Below, in pieces: positions 1 to 8,968 of a DNA stretch of 11,964 nt. The DNA is taken from positions 1 through 11,964 of the forward strand of contig CAKSWL010000045.1 in assembly GCA_934511335.1 (NCBI GenBank), in the 5' to 3' direction. The first letter of the stretch is position 1. The number at the start of each line of letters is the position of its first letter. A program made the position numbers and the translations under genes. The DNA comes from an uncultured Cloacibacillus sp. GTDB taxonomy: Bacteria > Synergistota > Synergistia > Synergistales > Synergistaceae. Below the pieces are notes generated by a model that was not told the origin of the DNA, searched no databases, and saw only the letters and a program-made list of their open reading frames with translations.

Positions 1-12
1 TCCGATACCGGA

Positions 13-30
13 GCCGTATTTGCATACGGC
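13..30. repeat. Short perfect hairpin downstream of rpsR
   Basis: Arms GCCGTAT (13-19) and ATACGGC (24-30) are perfectly complementary, with a four-base loop, 58 bases past the rpsR stop. No U-run follows on the minus strand, so it is not a clear terminator. An ATG (23-25) opens eight codons to the window edge but has no ribosome-binding site, so I cannot call the next gene. Apart from this hairpin I see nothing in positions 1-87. Confidence 0.3.
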
Positions 31-87
31 GAGGATTCGGAGCCCCCGTTTTATGACGCAAATCGTGCTTCTAAACGCCGATTTACT

Positions 88-327
88 TTAGTCGGATGTA
101 AAGGGCAGAAGCGCGATGATTCTCGCGCGCTTGATCGCGCGCGTCAGCTGACGCTGATGCTTCGCACATGTACCCGTCACGCGGCGGGGGATTATCTTGC
201 TGCGTTCCGTTATATATTTCTTCAGTTTGTCAATTTCCTTGTAATCGATATGCTCGACTTTATCTACACAGAAATGGCATACCTTCGGCCTGCGCTTGCG
301 GCGCTTGCGGTTGAATGCGTTTTCCAT
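88..327 (-). CDS. rpsR: 30S ribosomal protein S18
   Basis: This 79-residue protein is ribosomal protein S18, a small-subunit protein that binds 16S rRNA in the platform as a partner of S6. The N-terminus is very basic. The core matches the family, including [19 protein letters not shown] at residues 26-44 and the IPRRVTGT segment before residue 54. Cys17, Cys20, Cys54 and His57 form a CxxC...CxxH pattern, so this is the zinc-binding form; many S18 proteins lack part or all of it. The ATG has a strong Shine-Dalgarno (AGAGGTGG, 7 bases upstream) in the 20-base gap after ssb. It is the third gene of the conserved rpsF-ssb-rpsR cluster and probably shares its promoter. Length is normal for the family. 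Identification is secure; zinc binding is inferred from the residues. Confidence 0.97.
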   Translation of the reverse strand: MENAFNRKRRKRRPKVCHFCVDKVEHIDYKEIDKLKKYITERSKIIPRRVTGTCAKHQRQLTRAIKRARIIALLPFTSD

Positions 328-347
328 TGCCTATCCACCTCTTTCTA

Positions 348-908
348 CTAGAACGGTATCTCTACGTCTCCCGACGATTCAGGGCCTCCGAGCTCCGAAA
401 AGTCAAGCGGGAAATCATCCTCAAAGCCTGCCTCGCCCCTTAAGCTGCCCATATCGGGAGCCGCCATGGCATCTGACTGCGGCTGCGGCGCGCGCCCGTA
501 ACCGGACTGCTGCTGGCCTCCGCCGTAACTCTGCTGCTGATAACCGCCTGAACCGTCGTCATCTCTGCGTCCAGAACTCAGAAGAACGATGTTTTCAGCT
601 ACGACCTCAGTGACCCAACGATGCTGTCCCGTCTTGAGGTCGTCAAAATCACGCACAGTGATCCTACCCTCGACCAATACGGGACGCCCCTTTTTCAGGT
701 AGCGCTCGCAGATATCCGCAGACGGCCCCCAAGCCACGACAGGGATAAAATCTGTATGACTCTGGAGTTCACCGGTGGCTTTGTTCTTCCACTGGCGTCC
801 GATGGCTACCGTGATACGCGCCACCTTCTGTTTGTTGGGCGTAAATCTTACGTCCGGATCGCGTGCCAGGTTGCCCATCAGCACGGTTCTGTTATATCCT
901 CTGGACAT
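348..908 (-). CDS. ssb: Single-stranded DNA-binding protein
   Basis: This 186-residue SSB coats single-stranded DNA during replication, recombination and repair. Residues about 5-112 form the OB fold, starting NRTVLMGNLARDPDVRF, with the family aromatic positions at Trp40 and Trp60. Residues about 113-178 are a flexible linker rich in Gly, Gln, Ser and acidic residues. The protein ends in DVEIPF, the acidic-hydrophobic tip that in other bacteria recruits partners such as RecO, PriA or Exo I. The ATG start fits the alignment. The ribosome-binding sequence GAGGAG lies within the last Glu-Glu codons of rpsF, five bases before that stop and 11 bases from this ATG, so translation of ssb is probably coupled to rpsF. 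The order rpsF-ssb-rpsR is widely conserved. Paralogous SSBs exist in some genomes, but this context marks the housekeeping copy. Confidence 0.97.
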   Translation of the reverse strand: MSRGYNRTVLMGNLARDPDVRFTPNKQKVARITVAIGRQWKNKATGELQSHTDFIPVVAWGPSADICERYLKKGRPVLVEGRITVRDFDDLKTGQHRWVTEVVAENIVLLSSGRRDDDGSGGYQQQSYGGGQQQSGYGRAPQPQSDAMAAPDMGSLRGEAGFEDDFPLDFSELGGPESSGDVEIPF

Positions 909-913
909 AAGGC

Positions 914-1198
914 CTACTTCTCCTCAAGGTTGACGACCATCTGCCGTACAACATAAGGCTTGAGGCTAAGGAGACGTTCCATTTCCTTAACCTGCGCGGG
1001 GTCGAGCTTAAACGTGTAGAGAGTGTAGAAACCCTCTAGCTGTTTGTCGATGGGGTAGGCAAAACGCTTTTTGCCCCAAAGGTCGATCTTCTCAACCTCT
1101 GCTCCCAAACCGCGCACGATCTCGGCCGTATCTTCGGACACTGTTTTATGATCCTCGATATCAGCCTTAAAAATTACAACCATTTCGTAAGACCGCAC
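914..1198 (-). CDS. rpsF: 30S ribosomal protein S6
   Basis: Ribosomal protein S6 binds the platform of the 30S subunit as a heterodimer with S18, encoded two genes downstream. The chosen start is GTG at 1196-1198, giving 94 residues that begin (M)RSYEMVVIFKADIEDHK, the usual S6 N-terminus. An excellent Shine-Dalgarno (AGGAGG) sits eight bases upstream. The frame stays open up to 1258, but that extension has no family resemblance and covers the ribosome-binding site. The middle carries the S6-typical IDLWGKKRFAYPIDKQLEG stretch (residues 38-56), and the end runs LSLKPYVVRQMVV. A near-consensus promoter and a long inverted repeat lie in the 88 bases between the upstream division gene and this start. 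The last codons hold the ssb ribosome-binding site. Confidence 0.96.
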   Translation of the reverse strand: MRSYEMVVIFKADIEDHKTVSEDTAEIVRGLGAEVEKIDLWGKKRFAYPIDKQLEGFYTLYTFKLDPAQVKEMERLLSLKPYVVRQMVVNLEEK

Positions 1199-1226
1199 GT
1201 ACCTCACCTCCTCCCTTTGGACTCTG

Positions 1227-1248
1227 GCCTCTTTCATCTGAAAGAGGC
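1227..1248 (-). promoter_or_regulatory. Inverted repeat in the rpsF 5' leader
   Basis: Two perfect 10-base arms, 1227-1236 (GCCTCTTTCA) and 1239-1248 (TGAAAGAGGC), are separated by two bases. In RNA this would give a stem of about nine pairs with a tetraloop, located between the predicted transcription start (about 1260) and the rpsF ribosome-binding site. A short outer pairing (TCCCT with AGGGA) could extend it towards the Shine-Dalgarno. No T-run follows, so it is not an intrinsic terminator. S6:S18 is known to autoregulate rpsF through leader RNA in several bacteria. The position fits, but I do not see the CCG bulge described for that motif. It could instead be an operator for a dimeric DNA-binding protein. 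Confidence 0.5.
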
Positions 1249-1266
1249 AGGGAAACACAGTTTTAC

Positions 1267-1295
1267 ATTGTACTTCAAGAGCGGCGCTATGGCAA
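1267..1295 (-). promoter_or_regulatory. Sigma-70-type promoter for rpsF-ssb-rpsR
   Basis: The minus strand shows TTGCCA (1290-1295) as -35 and TACAAT (1267-1272) as -10, separated by exactly 17 bases. Both boxes are close to consensus. The -35 box overlaps the last codons and stop of the upstream division gene (TTGCCATAG). Transcription should start near 1260, giving a leader of about 60 bases before the GTG of rpsF. This would let the ribosomal cluster be expressed independently of argS and the division gene, although read-through from them is likely. Confidence 0.7.
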
Positions 1296-1586
1296 GCCGT
1301 CCTGCGAAGTTATCTCTATTTTGTAGATCCTGTCGCCGGACCGCACCAGATTAAACTGCTCGGTGGCAAGGCGCGCGATGCCCTCCGGCGTGCTGTAGTA
1401 ACGGATGTCCTGCTTCAGCTTCTGCGTCCGGCGCTCTTCGCTTACCAGCTCCTCCATCCGCCTGTCCAGCGCGGCGGCGAGCATGTCTATCTTCTTTATC
1501 TCCTTGAAGAAGGAGGTGAGCAGCACCGCAATAAGAAAGGTCACCGCCGCTCCGAAGAGCACCCAGCGCAGTTTAGGCGCGTTCAT
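1287..1586 (-). CDS. FtsB/DivIC-type septum formation initiator family protein
   Basis: This is a 99-residue single-pass membrane protein. It has a short basic N-terminus, one hydrophobic helix at about residues 8-27, a charged coiled-coil-like stretch at about 29-63, and a short C-terminal domain YYSTPEGIARLATEQFNLV...SGDRIYKI. This architecture and the C-terminal pattern match the septum formation initiator family (FtsB/DivIC), which joins FtsL and FtsQ/DivIB in the division complex with the coiled coil outside the cytoplasmic membrane. Size is typical. The ATG has only a weak ribosome-binding sequence (AGGG immediately upstream), so expression may depend on coupling to argS, whose stop lies 27 bases earlier. 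FtsL-like proteins share the layout but usually lack the C-terminal motif. Family membership is likely; the exact role is inferred. Confidence 0.82.
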   Translation of the reverse strand: MNAPKLRWVLFGAAVTFLIAVLLTSFFKEIKKIDMLAAALDRRMEELVSEERRTQKLKQDIRYYSTPEGIARLATEQFNLVRSGDRIYKIEITSQDGLP

Positions 1587-1613
1587 CCCTGATGCCGGAT
1601 CAGCAGACTGCCC

Positions 1614-3290
1614 TTACATCTTCTCGGGAGCGGATACCCCGAGGATGCCTAAGGCGTTTATCAGCGTGACGCGCGCCGCTTCCATGAGCAGTATGCGGCT
1701 CTTCATCACATTTTCCTCAACGCCCAAGATGCGCTGCGCGTTGTAGAAGGCGTGGAAGGCTTCGGCAAGCTCCGTCGCGTAGTAGACGAGGCGGTGCGGC
1801 GCAGTCTCTTCGGCGGCTTTCTTTATCTCTTCGGGGAAACGCGAGACCGCCTTCGCGAGGTTGGTCTCCGTGGGGTCGGTCAGCAGCGAAACGTCAAAAT
1901 CCTCCATCGACGGCAGCAGGATGCCGCGCTCTTCCAGCTCGCGCTTGATGCTGCATATACGTGCGTGCGCGTACTGGATGTAGAAGACGGGGTTATCCGA
2001 GGAGGCCTTTTTGGCCAGTTCGAGGTCGAAATCCACGGTGCTGTCGCAGCGGCGAATGACGAAGAAGAGCCTGGCCGCGTCGCGGCCGACCTCGTCCATG
2101 ATCTCGCGCAGCGTTACGATCGTCCCGGCGCGCTTCGACATCTGTACCGGCTTGCCGTCGCGGAGAAGATTCACCATCTGAATCAGCAGGACGTCGATGC
2201 CGTCGTCAGGAAAGCCAAAGGCTTTGTTCACCGACCTCAAGCGCGGAACGTAGCCGTGATGGTCGGCTCCCCAGACGTAGATGTTTTTCTCAAAGCCGCG
2301 GTCGTATTTGTTTTTCAGGTAGGCGACGTCGGAGGTGAAGTAGGTCGGCATCCCGTTTGAACGGATGAGGACGCGGTCTTTGTCGTCGCCGAACATCGTC
2401 GAGCGGAACCAGAGAGCGCCTTCGTCCTCATAAGCGTAGTCGCGGTCTTTCAGCGCCTGCATCGCCGGTTCCACGAGGCCGTCGTCATAGAGCGATTTTT
2501 CCGAGAACCAGACATCGAATTTAACGCCAAAATCCTCAAGGTCCTTTTTTATCATTTCGAGGACCAGCTTGCCGGTCTCCTCGGAGAAGAAGGAGAGCGT
2601 CTCTGCGAGCGGTTTCTGCGCGAGCGAGTCGCCGTATTTTTCCACATAGGCCTTCGCGATATCCGACATATAATCGCCGCGGTAGCCGTCCTCCGGCATC
2701 GGCGCTTCATCGGCGCGTCCGAGCGCCTCAAAGTAACGGGACTGTGCCGATTTGCCGAGCAATTCCATTTGAAGGCCGGCGTCGTTTATGTAATATTCGC
2801 GCTCCACCTTATAACCGGCAAAGTCCAGCAGGGCGGCCGTTATATCGCCTACCGCCGCGCCGCGGCCGTGGCCCATGTGCAGCGGTCCGGTCGGGTTGGC
2901 GCTGACAAATTCTACCTGAACACGGCGCCCGGCGCCCACGTCGACTCTGCCGTAGCGGCCGCCTTGTTCGATGGCGTTTTTCACCGTCTCCCTCACCCAT
3001 TCCGCGGAGAGGGTGAAGTTCATGAATCCGGGCCCCGCGACTTCGGCCTTTTCTATGACCGACTCTTTAGGCAGTTTCTCGATTATCTCATCGGCAAGGT
3101 CGCGCGGTTTTAGGCCGAAGGGCTTCGAGAGCTGCATCGCGATATTTGTCGCCCAGTCGCCGTGCCCTTCCTGGCGGGGGCGTTCAAGGCGCACAATGAA
3201 GCCCTCCGGTATCTGGCAGCCTTTTTCGGCGGCTACTGCTTTCACCGCCGTATCGAGCGCCAGCTTAAGTTCGTCTGTCATGTTCTGCAA
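1614..3290 (-). CDS. argS: Arginine--tRNA ligase
   Basis: Arginyl-tRNA synthetase charges tRNA-Arg with arginine using ATP in the cytoplasm; 558 residues is a normal length. The N-terminal tRNA-recognition domain covers about residues 1-110. The class I catalytic core follows, with the HIGH-type motif HMGH at 138-141 inside ANPTGPLHMGHGRG, YINDAG at 167-172, GADHHGY at 341-347, and the KMSKS-equivalent VQMSKR at 382-387. The anticodon-binding helical domain starts near QYAHAR (439-444) and runs to the end. The probable start is TTG at 3288-3290, which has AAGGAG nine bases upstream; an in-frame ATG at 3279-3281 is the alternative and would shorten the protein by three residues. A possible promoter lies just upstream. 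The FtsB/DivIC-type gene follows after 27 bases. Confidence 0.97.
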   Translation of the reverse strand: MQNMTDELKLALDTAVKAVAAEKGCQIPEGFIVRLERPRQEGHGDWATNIAMQLSKPFGLKPRDLADEIIEKLPKESVIEKAEVAGPGFMNFTLSAEWVRETVKNAIEQGGRYGRVDVGAGRRVQVEFVSANPTGPLHMGHGRGAAVGDITAALLDFAGYKVEREYYINDAGLQMELLGKSAQSRYFEALGRADEAPMPEDGYRGDYMSDIAKAYVEKYGDSLAQKPLAETLSFFSEETGKLVLEMIKKDLEDFGVKFDVWFSEKSLYDDGLVEPAMQALKDRDYAYEDEGALWFRSTMFGDDKDRVLIRSNGMPTYFTSDVAYLKNKYDRGFEKNIYVWGADHHGYVPRLRSVNKAFGFPDDGIDVLLIQMVNLLRDGKPVQMSKRAGTIVTLREIMDEVGRDAARLFFVIRRCDSTVDFDLELAKKASSDNPVFYIQYAHARICSIKRELEERGILLPSMEDFDVSLLTDPTETNLAKAVSRFPEEIKKAAEETAPHRLVYYATELAEAFHAFYNAQRILGVEENVMKSRILLMEAARVTLINALGILGVSAPEKM

Positions 3291-3323
3291 ATCCGACCAC
3301 TCCTTAATCTGTAAACTTGTTTA

Positions 3324-3352
3324 ACAATATCTCGCATGCGCTTGGCGCGCAA
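3324..3352 (-). promoter_or_regulatory. Possible promoter of argS
   Basis: The minus strand shows TTGCGC (3347-3352) and TATTGT (3324-3329) with a 17-base spacer, followed by an AT-rich stretch containing the small palindrome TTGTTAAACAA. Transcription would begin near 3317, about 27 bases before the argS TTG. The boxes match consensus only partly (3 of 6 and 4 of 6), but the spacing and location in the only sizeable gap between the exported protein gene and argS make it plausible. Confidence 0.4.
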
Positions 3353-3370
3353 AATTATCGTAAGACGCCT

Positions 3371-3392
3371 GGCCGCGGACAAACGGGCGGCC
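3371..3392 (-). terminator. Weak terminator-like hairpin after the DUF3857 gene
   Basis: Arms GGCCGC (3371-3376) and GCGGCC (3387-3392) flank a 10-base loop. They lie about 35 bases past the stop of the exported protein gene and upstream of the argS promoter candidate. There is no U-run directly after the stem on the minus strand, so it would be at best a weak or factor-assisted terminator, or simply a processing or stability structure. Confidence 0.25.
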
Positions 3393-3427
3393 GCTGGGCT
3401 TCTTCAGCCACCTTGGCCGGAGGCCCC

Positions 3428-5254
3428 TTATTTTCTAAAGGGCAGGTCCAGCACCGGCCACCGCAGCGAGGCGGCGAGCTCTTCTCTGAGTACCTGCGCC
3501 AGCGCACCGTCGATCTCCCTGCTTTTTACCACCCAGGTGCTGTCCGCGAGCAGCTCGGCCTTTTTCGGCCAGTGCGTGATCGTCTCTTTGAGCACCGCTC
3601 TCGTGCCGGTGCCCAGTTGTTTGAGCGGCGGCATTTGCAGCATCCGGAAGCCGCCCGGCATAGACATCCGCACCTTCTGGTCGATGACGAAGGGGAAGCG
3701 CAGCGTATATTGTCTTTCCCTGCCGATCATCTCGCTGACCAAGAGCGGAATGCCGCCAGGCAGCCGCAGCAGCATGCTGCCGCCGTGAATGATCCCCGGA
3801 ACGCATTTTACGCCGAACGAAAGCTTATAGCCGGACGCGAGCGGCTCGACCGCCGTCGGGACGACCTCCATGCCCGGGATCGCGAAGTTTATCCGCGTAA
3901 GGAGGAACGAGCCTATCCTGTTCAGCGACGGCACGGCGTTGCCGGAGAAGAGGTCGCTCCATCCGCCGGTCACCGTTACGTCAAGCGTCCCCGCAGCTTT
4001 GCCCCGATCGTCGAGTTTCAGCCGCCACAGAAGCGCCAGACGGTTATCAGAGGAGGCGCCTGACGGAAGCTTCTTCGCCGTATATTCGCCGTCGTCTTTC
4101 AGACCGTATATCTCCGAACCGGCGGCCAGCGAGGGGACGCGCCCCAAGGTGAAGGGGAGCCCCGCTCTGAAGTACGACGATTTCGCTCCCTCTCTTTGTT
4201 TCAGCTCCAGTATCGGATAGGCGAAGAGTGTGGTCGAGGCGGGAGTGGCGGCGTCGAGCGGCATTTTCGCCTCCCACCAGAGCGACACCGTCCAGCCCCG
4301 GGAGGCGAGCCACTTGTTAAGCAGCAGCGTCTGTTCCCACGGCGTCCACGGCCCTTCCGGAGGGATCTGTTCCGCCGGACGGACCCAATTATCCGGGTAG
4401 CCGCTCAGCGTGCGTTCCGGGGCGCAGACCCATTCGATCAGCTTCGCCCCGGAACGCGCCGCGTCGCCCTTCGTCGAAATCGGCAGAGGCAGGGACGGCA
4501 TCGAACGCGCCGTCTCGTTCAGCATGCGGAGGCTCTGAGTTACGCCCTTTTTTGAGCTGAACGAGAGCATCGGGCGTTCGTTTATGACAAAGCCCTCTCC
4601 GTGCCACGGCAGCTGGTTCATCACCTGCCAGCGGTAGCGCTGGATGTTGTCCTGCTTCGTGATGACAGGTTCTTTCATATCCCTGCCGATCCAGAATATT
4701 TCCATGCCGTCGGGAAGCTCGACGCTGACGTTCTGTTCCCAGATCGGCAGGCTGCCGGCCATATTTATCGTTTCATCCACGCCGTAGCGGTCCGTGCGCT
4801 TTTCTCTGACGACGATGACGACGGCGCGTCCGACTGTGTCGTCGGGCACGGTGACGACGTTCGCCGCCGCCCCGCCGGCGAGCTTCTCTTCTTCTATCGG
4901 CAGCGAGCCCTCTTTCATGCCGGTCATCGTGTTGTACCAAGCCGCCTCCTCAATGGCGAGCGAGCCGTTCGCCGGCACCGGATAACGGAGGGTCTTCCAA
5001 TCCTCCGGCACCCGCTCCCCCATCATGACGATGGTGCAGCGCAGGGTCTCCATCGAACCATCCGCAAGCATCCTTGATTCGTTGTTGCGGAGCCAGACGA
5101 CCGCGCTGTTCTCTCCGAAGGTTTCCAGCGACGGGACCTCTTTTTTCAGGCGAGCGATCTCGTCCCCGCTGTTCCACGCGTAAGCGGCGTTTGAGGAGAT
5201 AAGCAGCATCACAGCCATAAAGACAACGGCTTTTTTGAAGAAATTATCCGTCAT
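3428..5254 (-). CDS. Exported DUF3857/transglutaminase-like protein, catalytic Cys apparently absent
   Basis: This is a 608-residue exported protein of unknown function. The ATG at 5252-5254 is chosen because GGGAGG lies six bases upstream; a longer frame from a GTG at 5287 would overlap secA and bury the signal. Residues 1-26 are a signal peptide (basic FFKK, hydrophobic core, AYA cleavage site). Residues about 45-235 resemble DUF3857 (RMLADGS, YPVPANGSLAIEEAAWYN, LPIWEQNVSVELPDG). About 280-385 align in layout with the linked transglutaminase-like domain, but the helix where the catalytic Cys is expected reads GPWTPWEQTLLLNKWLASRG (301-320). The only cysteines are 73, 277 and 484. The rest has the beta-rich C-terminal pattern of such proteins (RERQYTLRFPF near 512, SMPGGFRML near 531). 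It follows secA by 16 bases. The domain call is from memory of the family and was not searched. Confidence 0.75.
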   Translation of the reverse strand: MTDNFFKKAVVFMAVMLLISSNAAYAWNSGDEIARLKKEVPSLETFGENSAVVWLRNNESRMLADGSMETLRCTIVMMGERVPEDWKTLRYPVPANGSLAIEEAAWYNTMTGMKEGSLPIEEEKLAGGAAANVVTVPDDTVGRAVVIVVREKRTDRYGVDETINMAGSLPIWEQNVSVELPDGMEIFWIGRDMKEPVITKQDNIQRYRWQVMNQLPWHGEGFVINERPMLSFSSKKGVTQSLRMLNETARSMPSLPLPISTKGDAARSGAKLIEWVCAPERTLSGYPDNWVRPAEQIPPEGPWTPWEQTLLLNKWLASRGWTVSLWWEAKMPLDAATPASTTLFAYPILELKQREGAKSSYFRAGLPFTLGRVPSLAAGSEIYGLKDDGEYTAKKLPSGASSDNRLALLWRLKLDDRGKAAGTLDVTVTGGWSDLFSGNAVPSLNRIGSFLLTRINFAIPGMEVVPTAVEPLASGYKLSFGVKCVPGIIHGGSMLLRLPGGIPLLVSEMIGRERQYTLRFPFVIDQKVRMSMPGGFRMLQMPPLKQLGTGTRAVLKETITHWPKKAELLADSTWVVKSREIDGALAQVLREELAASLRWPVLDLPFRK

Positions 5255-5270
5255 TTCACGCCTCCCAAAA

Positions 5271-7982
<2,712 letters not shown>

Positions 7983-8051
7983 CTATAATTTTCCACCTTT
8001 CAGACGGCACAACACAACTTGCCGCACACTTCATGCGTTCCATGTCAGGTG

Positions 8052-8081
8052 ATTATATACTTATATATATAGTGAAGTCAA
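8052..8081 (-). promoter_or_regulatory. Sigma-70-type promoter of secA
   Basis: The minus strand carries TTGACT (8076-8081) as -35 and a perfect TATAAT (8052-8057) as -10, 18 bases apart, with an AT-repeat spacer. The predicted start is near 8045, leaving a leader of about 60 bases before the secA ATG. The leader can form a small hairpin (CGGCA with TGCCG), and an AUG lies within about two bases of the predicted 5' end. Confidence 0.7.
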
Positions 8082-8084
8082 AAT

Positions 8085-8099
8085 CTTTTGTATCAAAAG
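8085..8099. repeat. Inverted repeat just upstream of the secA -35 box
   Basis: Arms CTTTTG (8085-8090) and CAAAAG (8094-8099) are perfect and separated by three bases. The repeat is centred about 47 bases upstream of the predicted secA start, a usual place for an activator site. It also overlaps the short U-run of the liv terminator candidate, which could explain one arm by chance. Confidence 0.35.
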
Positions 8100-8143
8100 G
8101 GCGTCACCGGCTGGCGCCGCCTCTAAATACCAGCCGGACCGCC
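8095..8143 (-). terminator. Probable intrinsic terminator of the liv operon
   Basis: On the minus strand, arms at 8130-8137 and 8107-8114 (CCGGCTGG with CCAGCCGG) form eight GC-rich pairs. They are extended by four outer pairs (8140-8143 with 8100-8103) across a small internal loop. The hairpin loop is 15 bases. CTTTTGATA follows directly (T-run 8095-8098). This is the best terminator candidate between livF and the secA promoter; the U-run is short. Confidence 0.5.
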
Positions 8144-8157
8144 TGGGCGAAAGCAGC

Positions 8158-8188
8158 GCGGGGCTTTAGCCATAAGCCAAAGCCCCGC
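8158..8188. terminator. GC-rich hairpin downstream of livF
   Basis: Arms GCGGGGCTTT (8158-8167) and AAAGCCCCGC (8179-8188) are perfectly complementary, with two further pairs possible inside. On the minus strand the stem is followed by GCTGCTTTCG, a poor U-tract. On the plus strand TTTT follows six bases on. It may act as a first barrier to transcription or protect the 3' end of the liv mRNA. Confidence 0.4.
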
Positions 8189-8210
8189 CGCCTTTTCAAA
8201 TCTGCTTTTG

Positions 8211-8236
8211 AGCTGCCGCTTGCGCAGGCGGCGGCT
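8211..8236 (-). repeat. Short imperfect hairpin overlapping the livF stop
   Basis: Arms GCCGC (8215-8219) and GCGGC (8228-8232) surround an eight-base loop. Three more pairs follow beyond one mismatch, reaching into the livF stop codon. There is no U-run, so it is not a stand-alone terminator. Confidence 0.25.
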
Positions 8237-8966
8237 ATTTCTTCTTGCCGCCGAGATAGGCCGCCTCGATCTCCGGATTGTGCAGCAGATCGTCCGATTT
8301 GCCCTCCATCACGATCTTGCCGGTCTGGATGACGTAGGCGCGGTGCGAGAGCTGCAGGGCCTTCCTGGCATTCTGTTCGACGATGAGGATCGTCATGCCG
8401 AAGAGCTTGTTGATTTCGGTAAGCTCTTTGAATATCTCGTTGATGATGATCGGCGCGAGGCCAAGCGAGGGTTCGTCAAGCAGAAGGACGCGGGGCTTCG
8501 CCATCAGCGCGCGGCCGATCGCGAGCATCTGCTGCTCGCCGCCCGAGAGCGTCCCCGCGTACTGATTTTTACGCTCGAGCAGACGGGGGAAGAGGCTAAA
8601 GACCTCATCCTTTTGTTTTTCTATCTGGCTTCTATCAGACAGCGGAAAAGCTCCCATATCAAGGTTTTCCAGGACGGTCAGCGGAGCGAATACCTTACGT
8701 CCCTCCGGCGATAGGCTGATGCCGGCCGAAACTACCTGATAGCTCTTCGCCGGCAGCTCTTTGCCCTCCAGCAATATCTGTCCGGAGGCGCGCGGGACGC
8801 TTCTCATGATGGCGTTCATCATCGTGGACTTGCCGGCGCCGTTGGCGCCGATGACGGCGACGATCTCGCCCGCGTAGACGTCAAGCGAGGCCCCCTTGAG
8901 CGCCTGGATCGCGCCGTAATTCACCACAAGATCCTTCACGGAGAGGATGGGCGTTCTCTCTTCCAT
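8235..8966 (-). CDS. livF: Branched-chain amino acid ABC transporter ATP-binding protein LivF
   Basis: This 243-residue ABC ATPase is one of the two nucleotide-binding subunits that power branched-chain amino acid import through LivH/LivM at the cytoplasmic membrane. It shows Walker A GANGAGKST (40-48), the ABC signature LSGGEQQ (140-146) and Walker B VLLLDEP (160-166). The SPEGR...F...TVLENL segment (86-102) and VEQNA (196-200) in place of the usual switch histidine are LivF family features. The ATG at 8964-8966 is chosen because it starts MEERTPILSVKDLVVNYG, the normal N-terminus. It is two bases after the livG stop, and GAGGAGGAG in the final Glu codons of livG is its ribosome-binding site. 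An upstream in-frame extension to 9080 lies inside livG and is not used. It is the last gene of the liv operon. Confidence 0.96.
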   Translation of the reverse strand: MEERTPILSVKDLVVNYGAIQALKGASLDVYAGEIVAVIGANGAGKSTMMNAIMRSVPRASGQILLEGKELPAKSYQVVSAGISLSPEGRKVFAPLTVLENLDMGAFPLSDRSQIEKQKDEVFSLFPRLLERKNQYAGTLSGGEQQMLAIGRALMAKPRVLLLDEPSLGLAPIIINEIFKELTEINKLFGMTILIVEQNARKALQLSHRAYVIQTGKIVMEGKSDDLLHNPEIEAAYLGGKKK

Positions 8967-8968
8967 AG

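Noticed and set aside
1..25. Start of the next minus-strand gene (ATG at 23-25)
   Set aside because: There are only eight codons before the window edge, no ribosome-binding site, and no family resemblance can be judged.
3317..4063. A 248-codon plus-strand open frame opposite the end of the DUF3857 gene
   Set aside because: Its composition is dominated by Arg, Pro, His and Gln, typical of a shadow frame, and it has no ribosome-binding site or recognisable domain.
8100..8143. Riboswitch or structured leader of secA
   Set aside because: These stems lie upstream of the predicted secA promoter, so they would not be in the secA transcript; a liv terminator explains them better.
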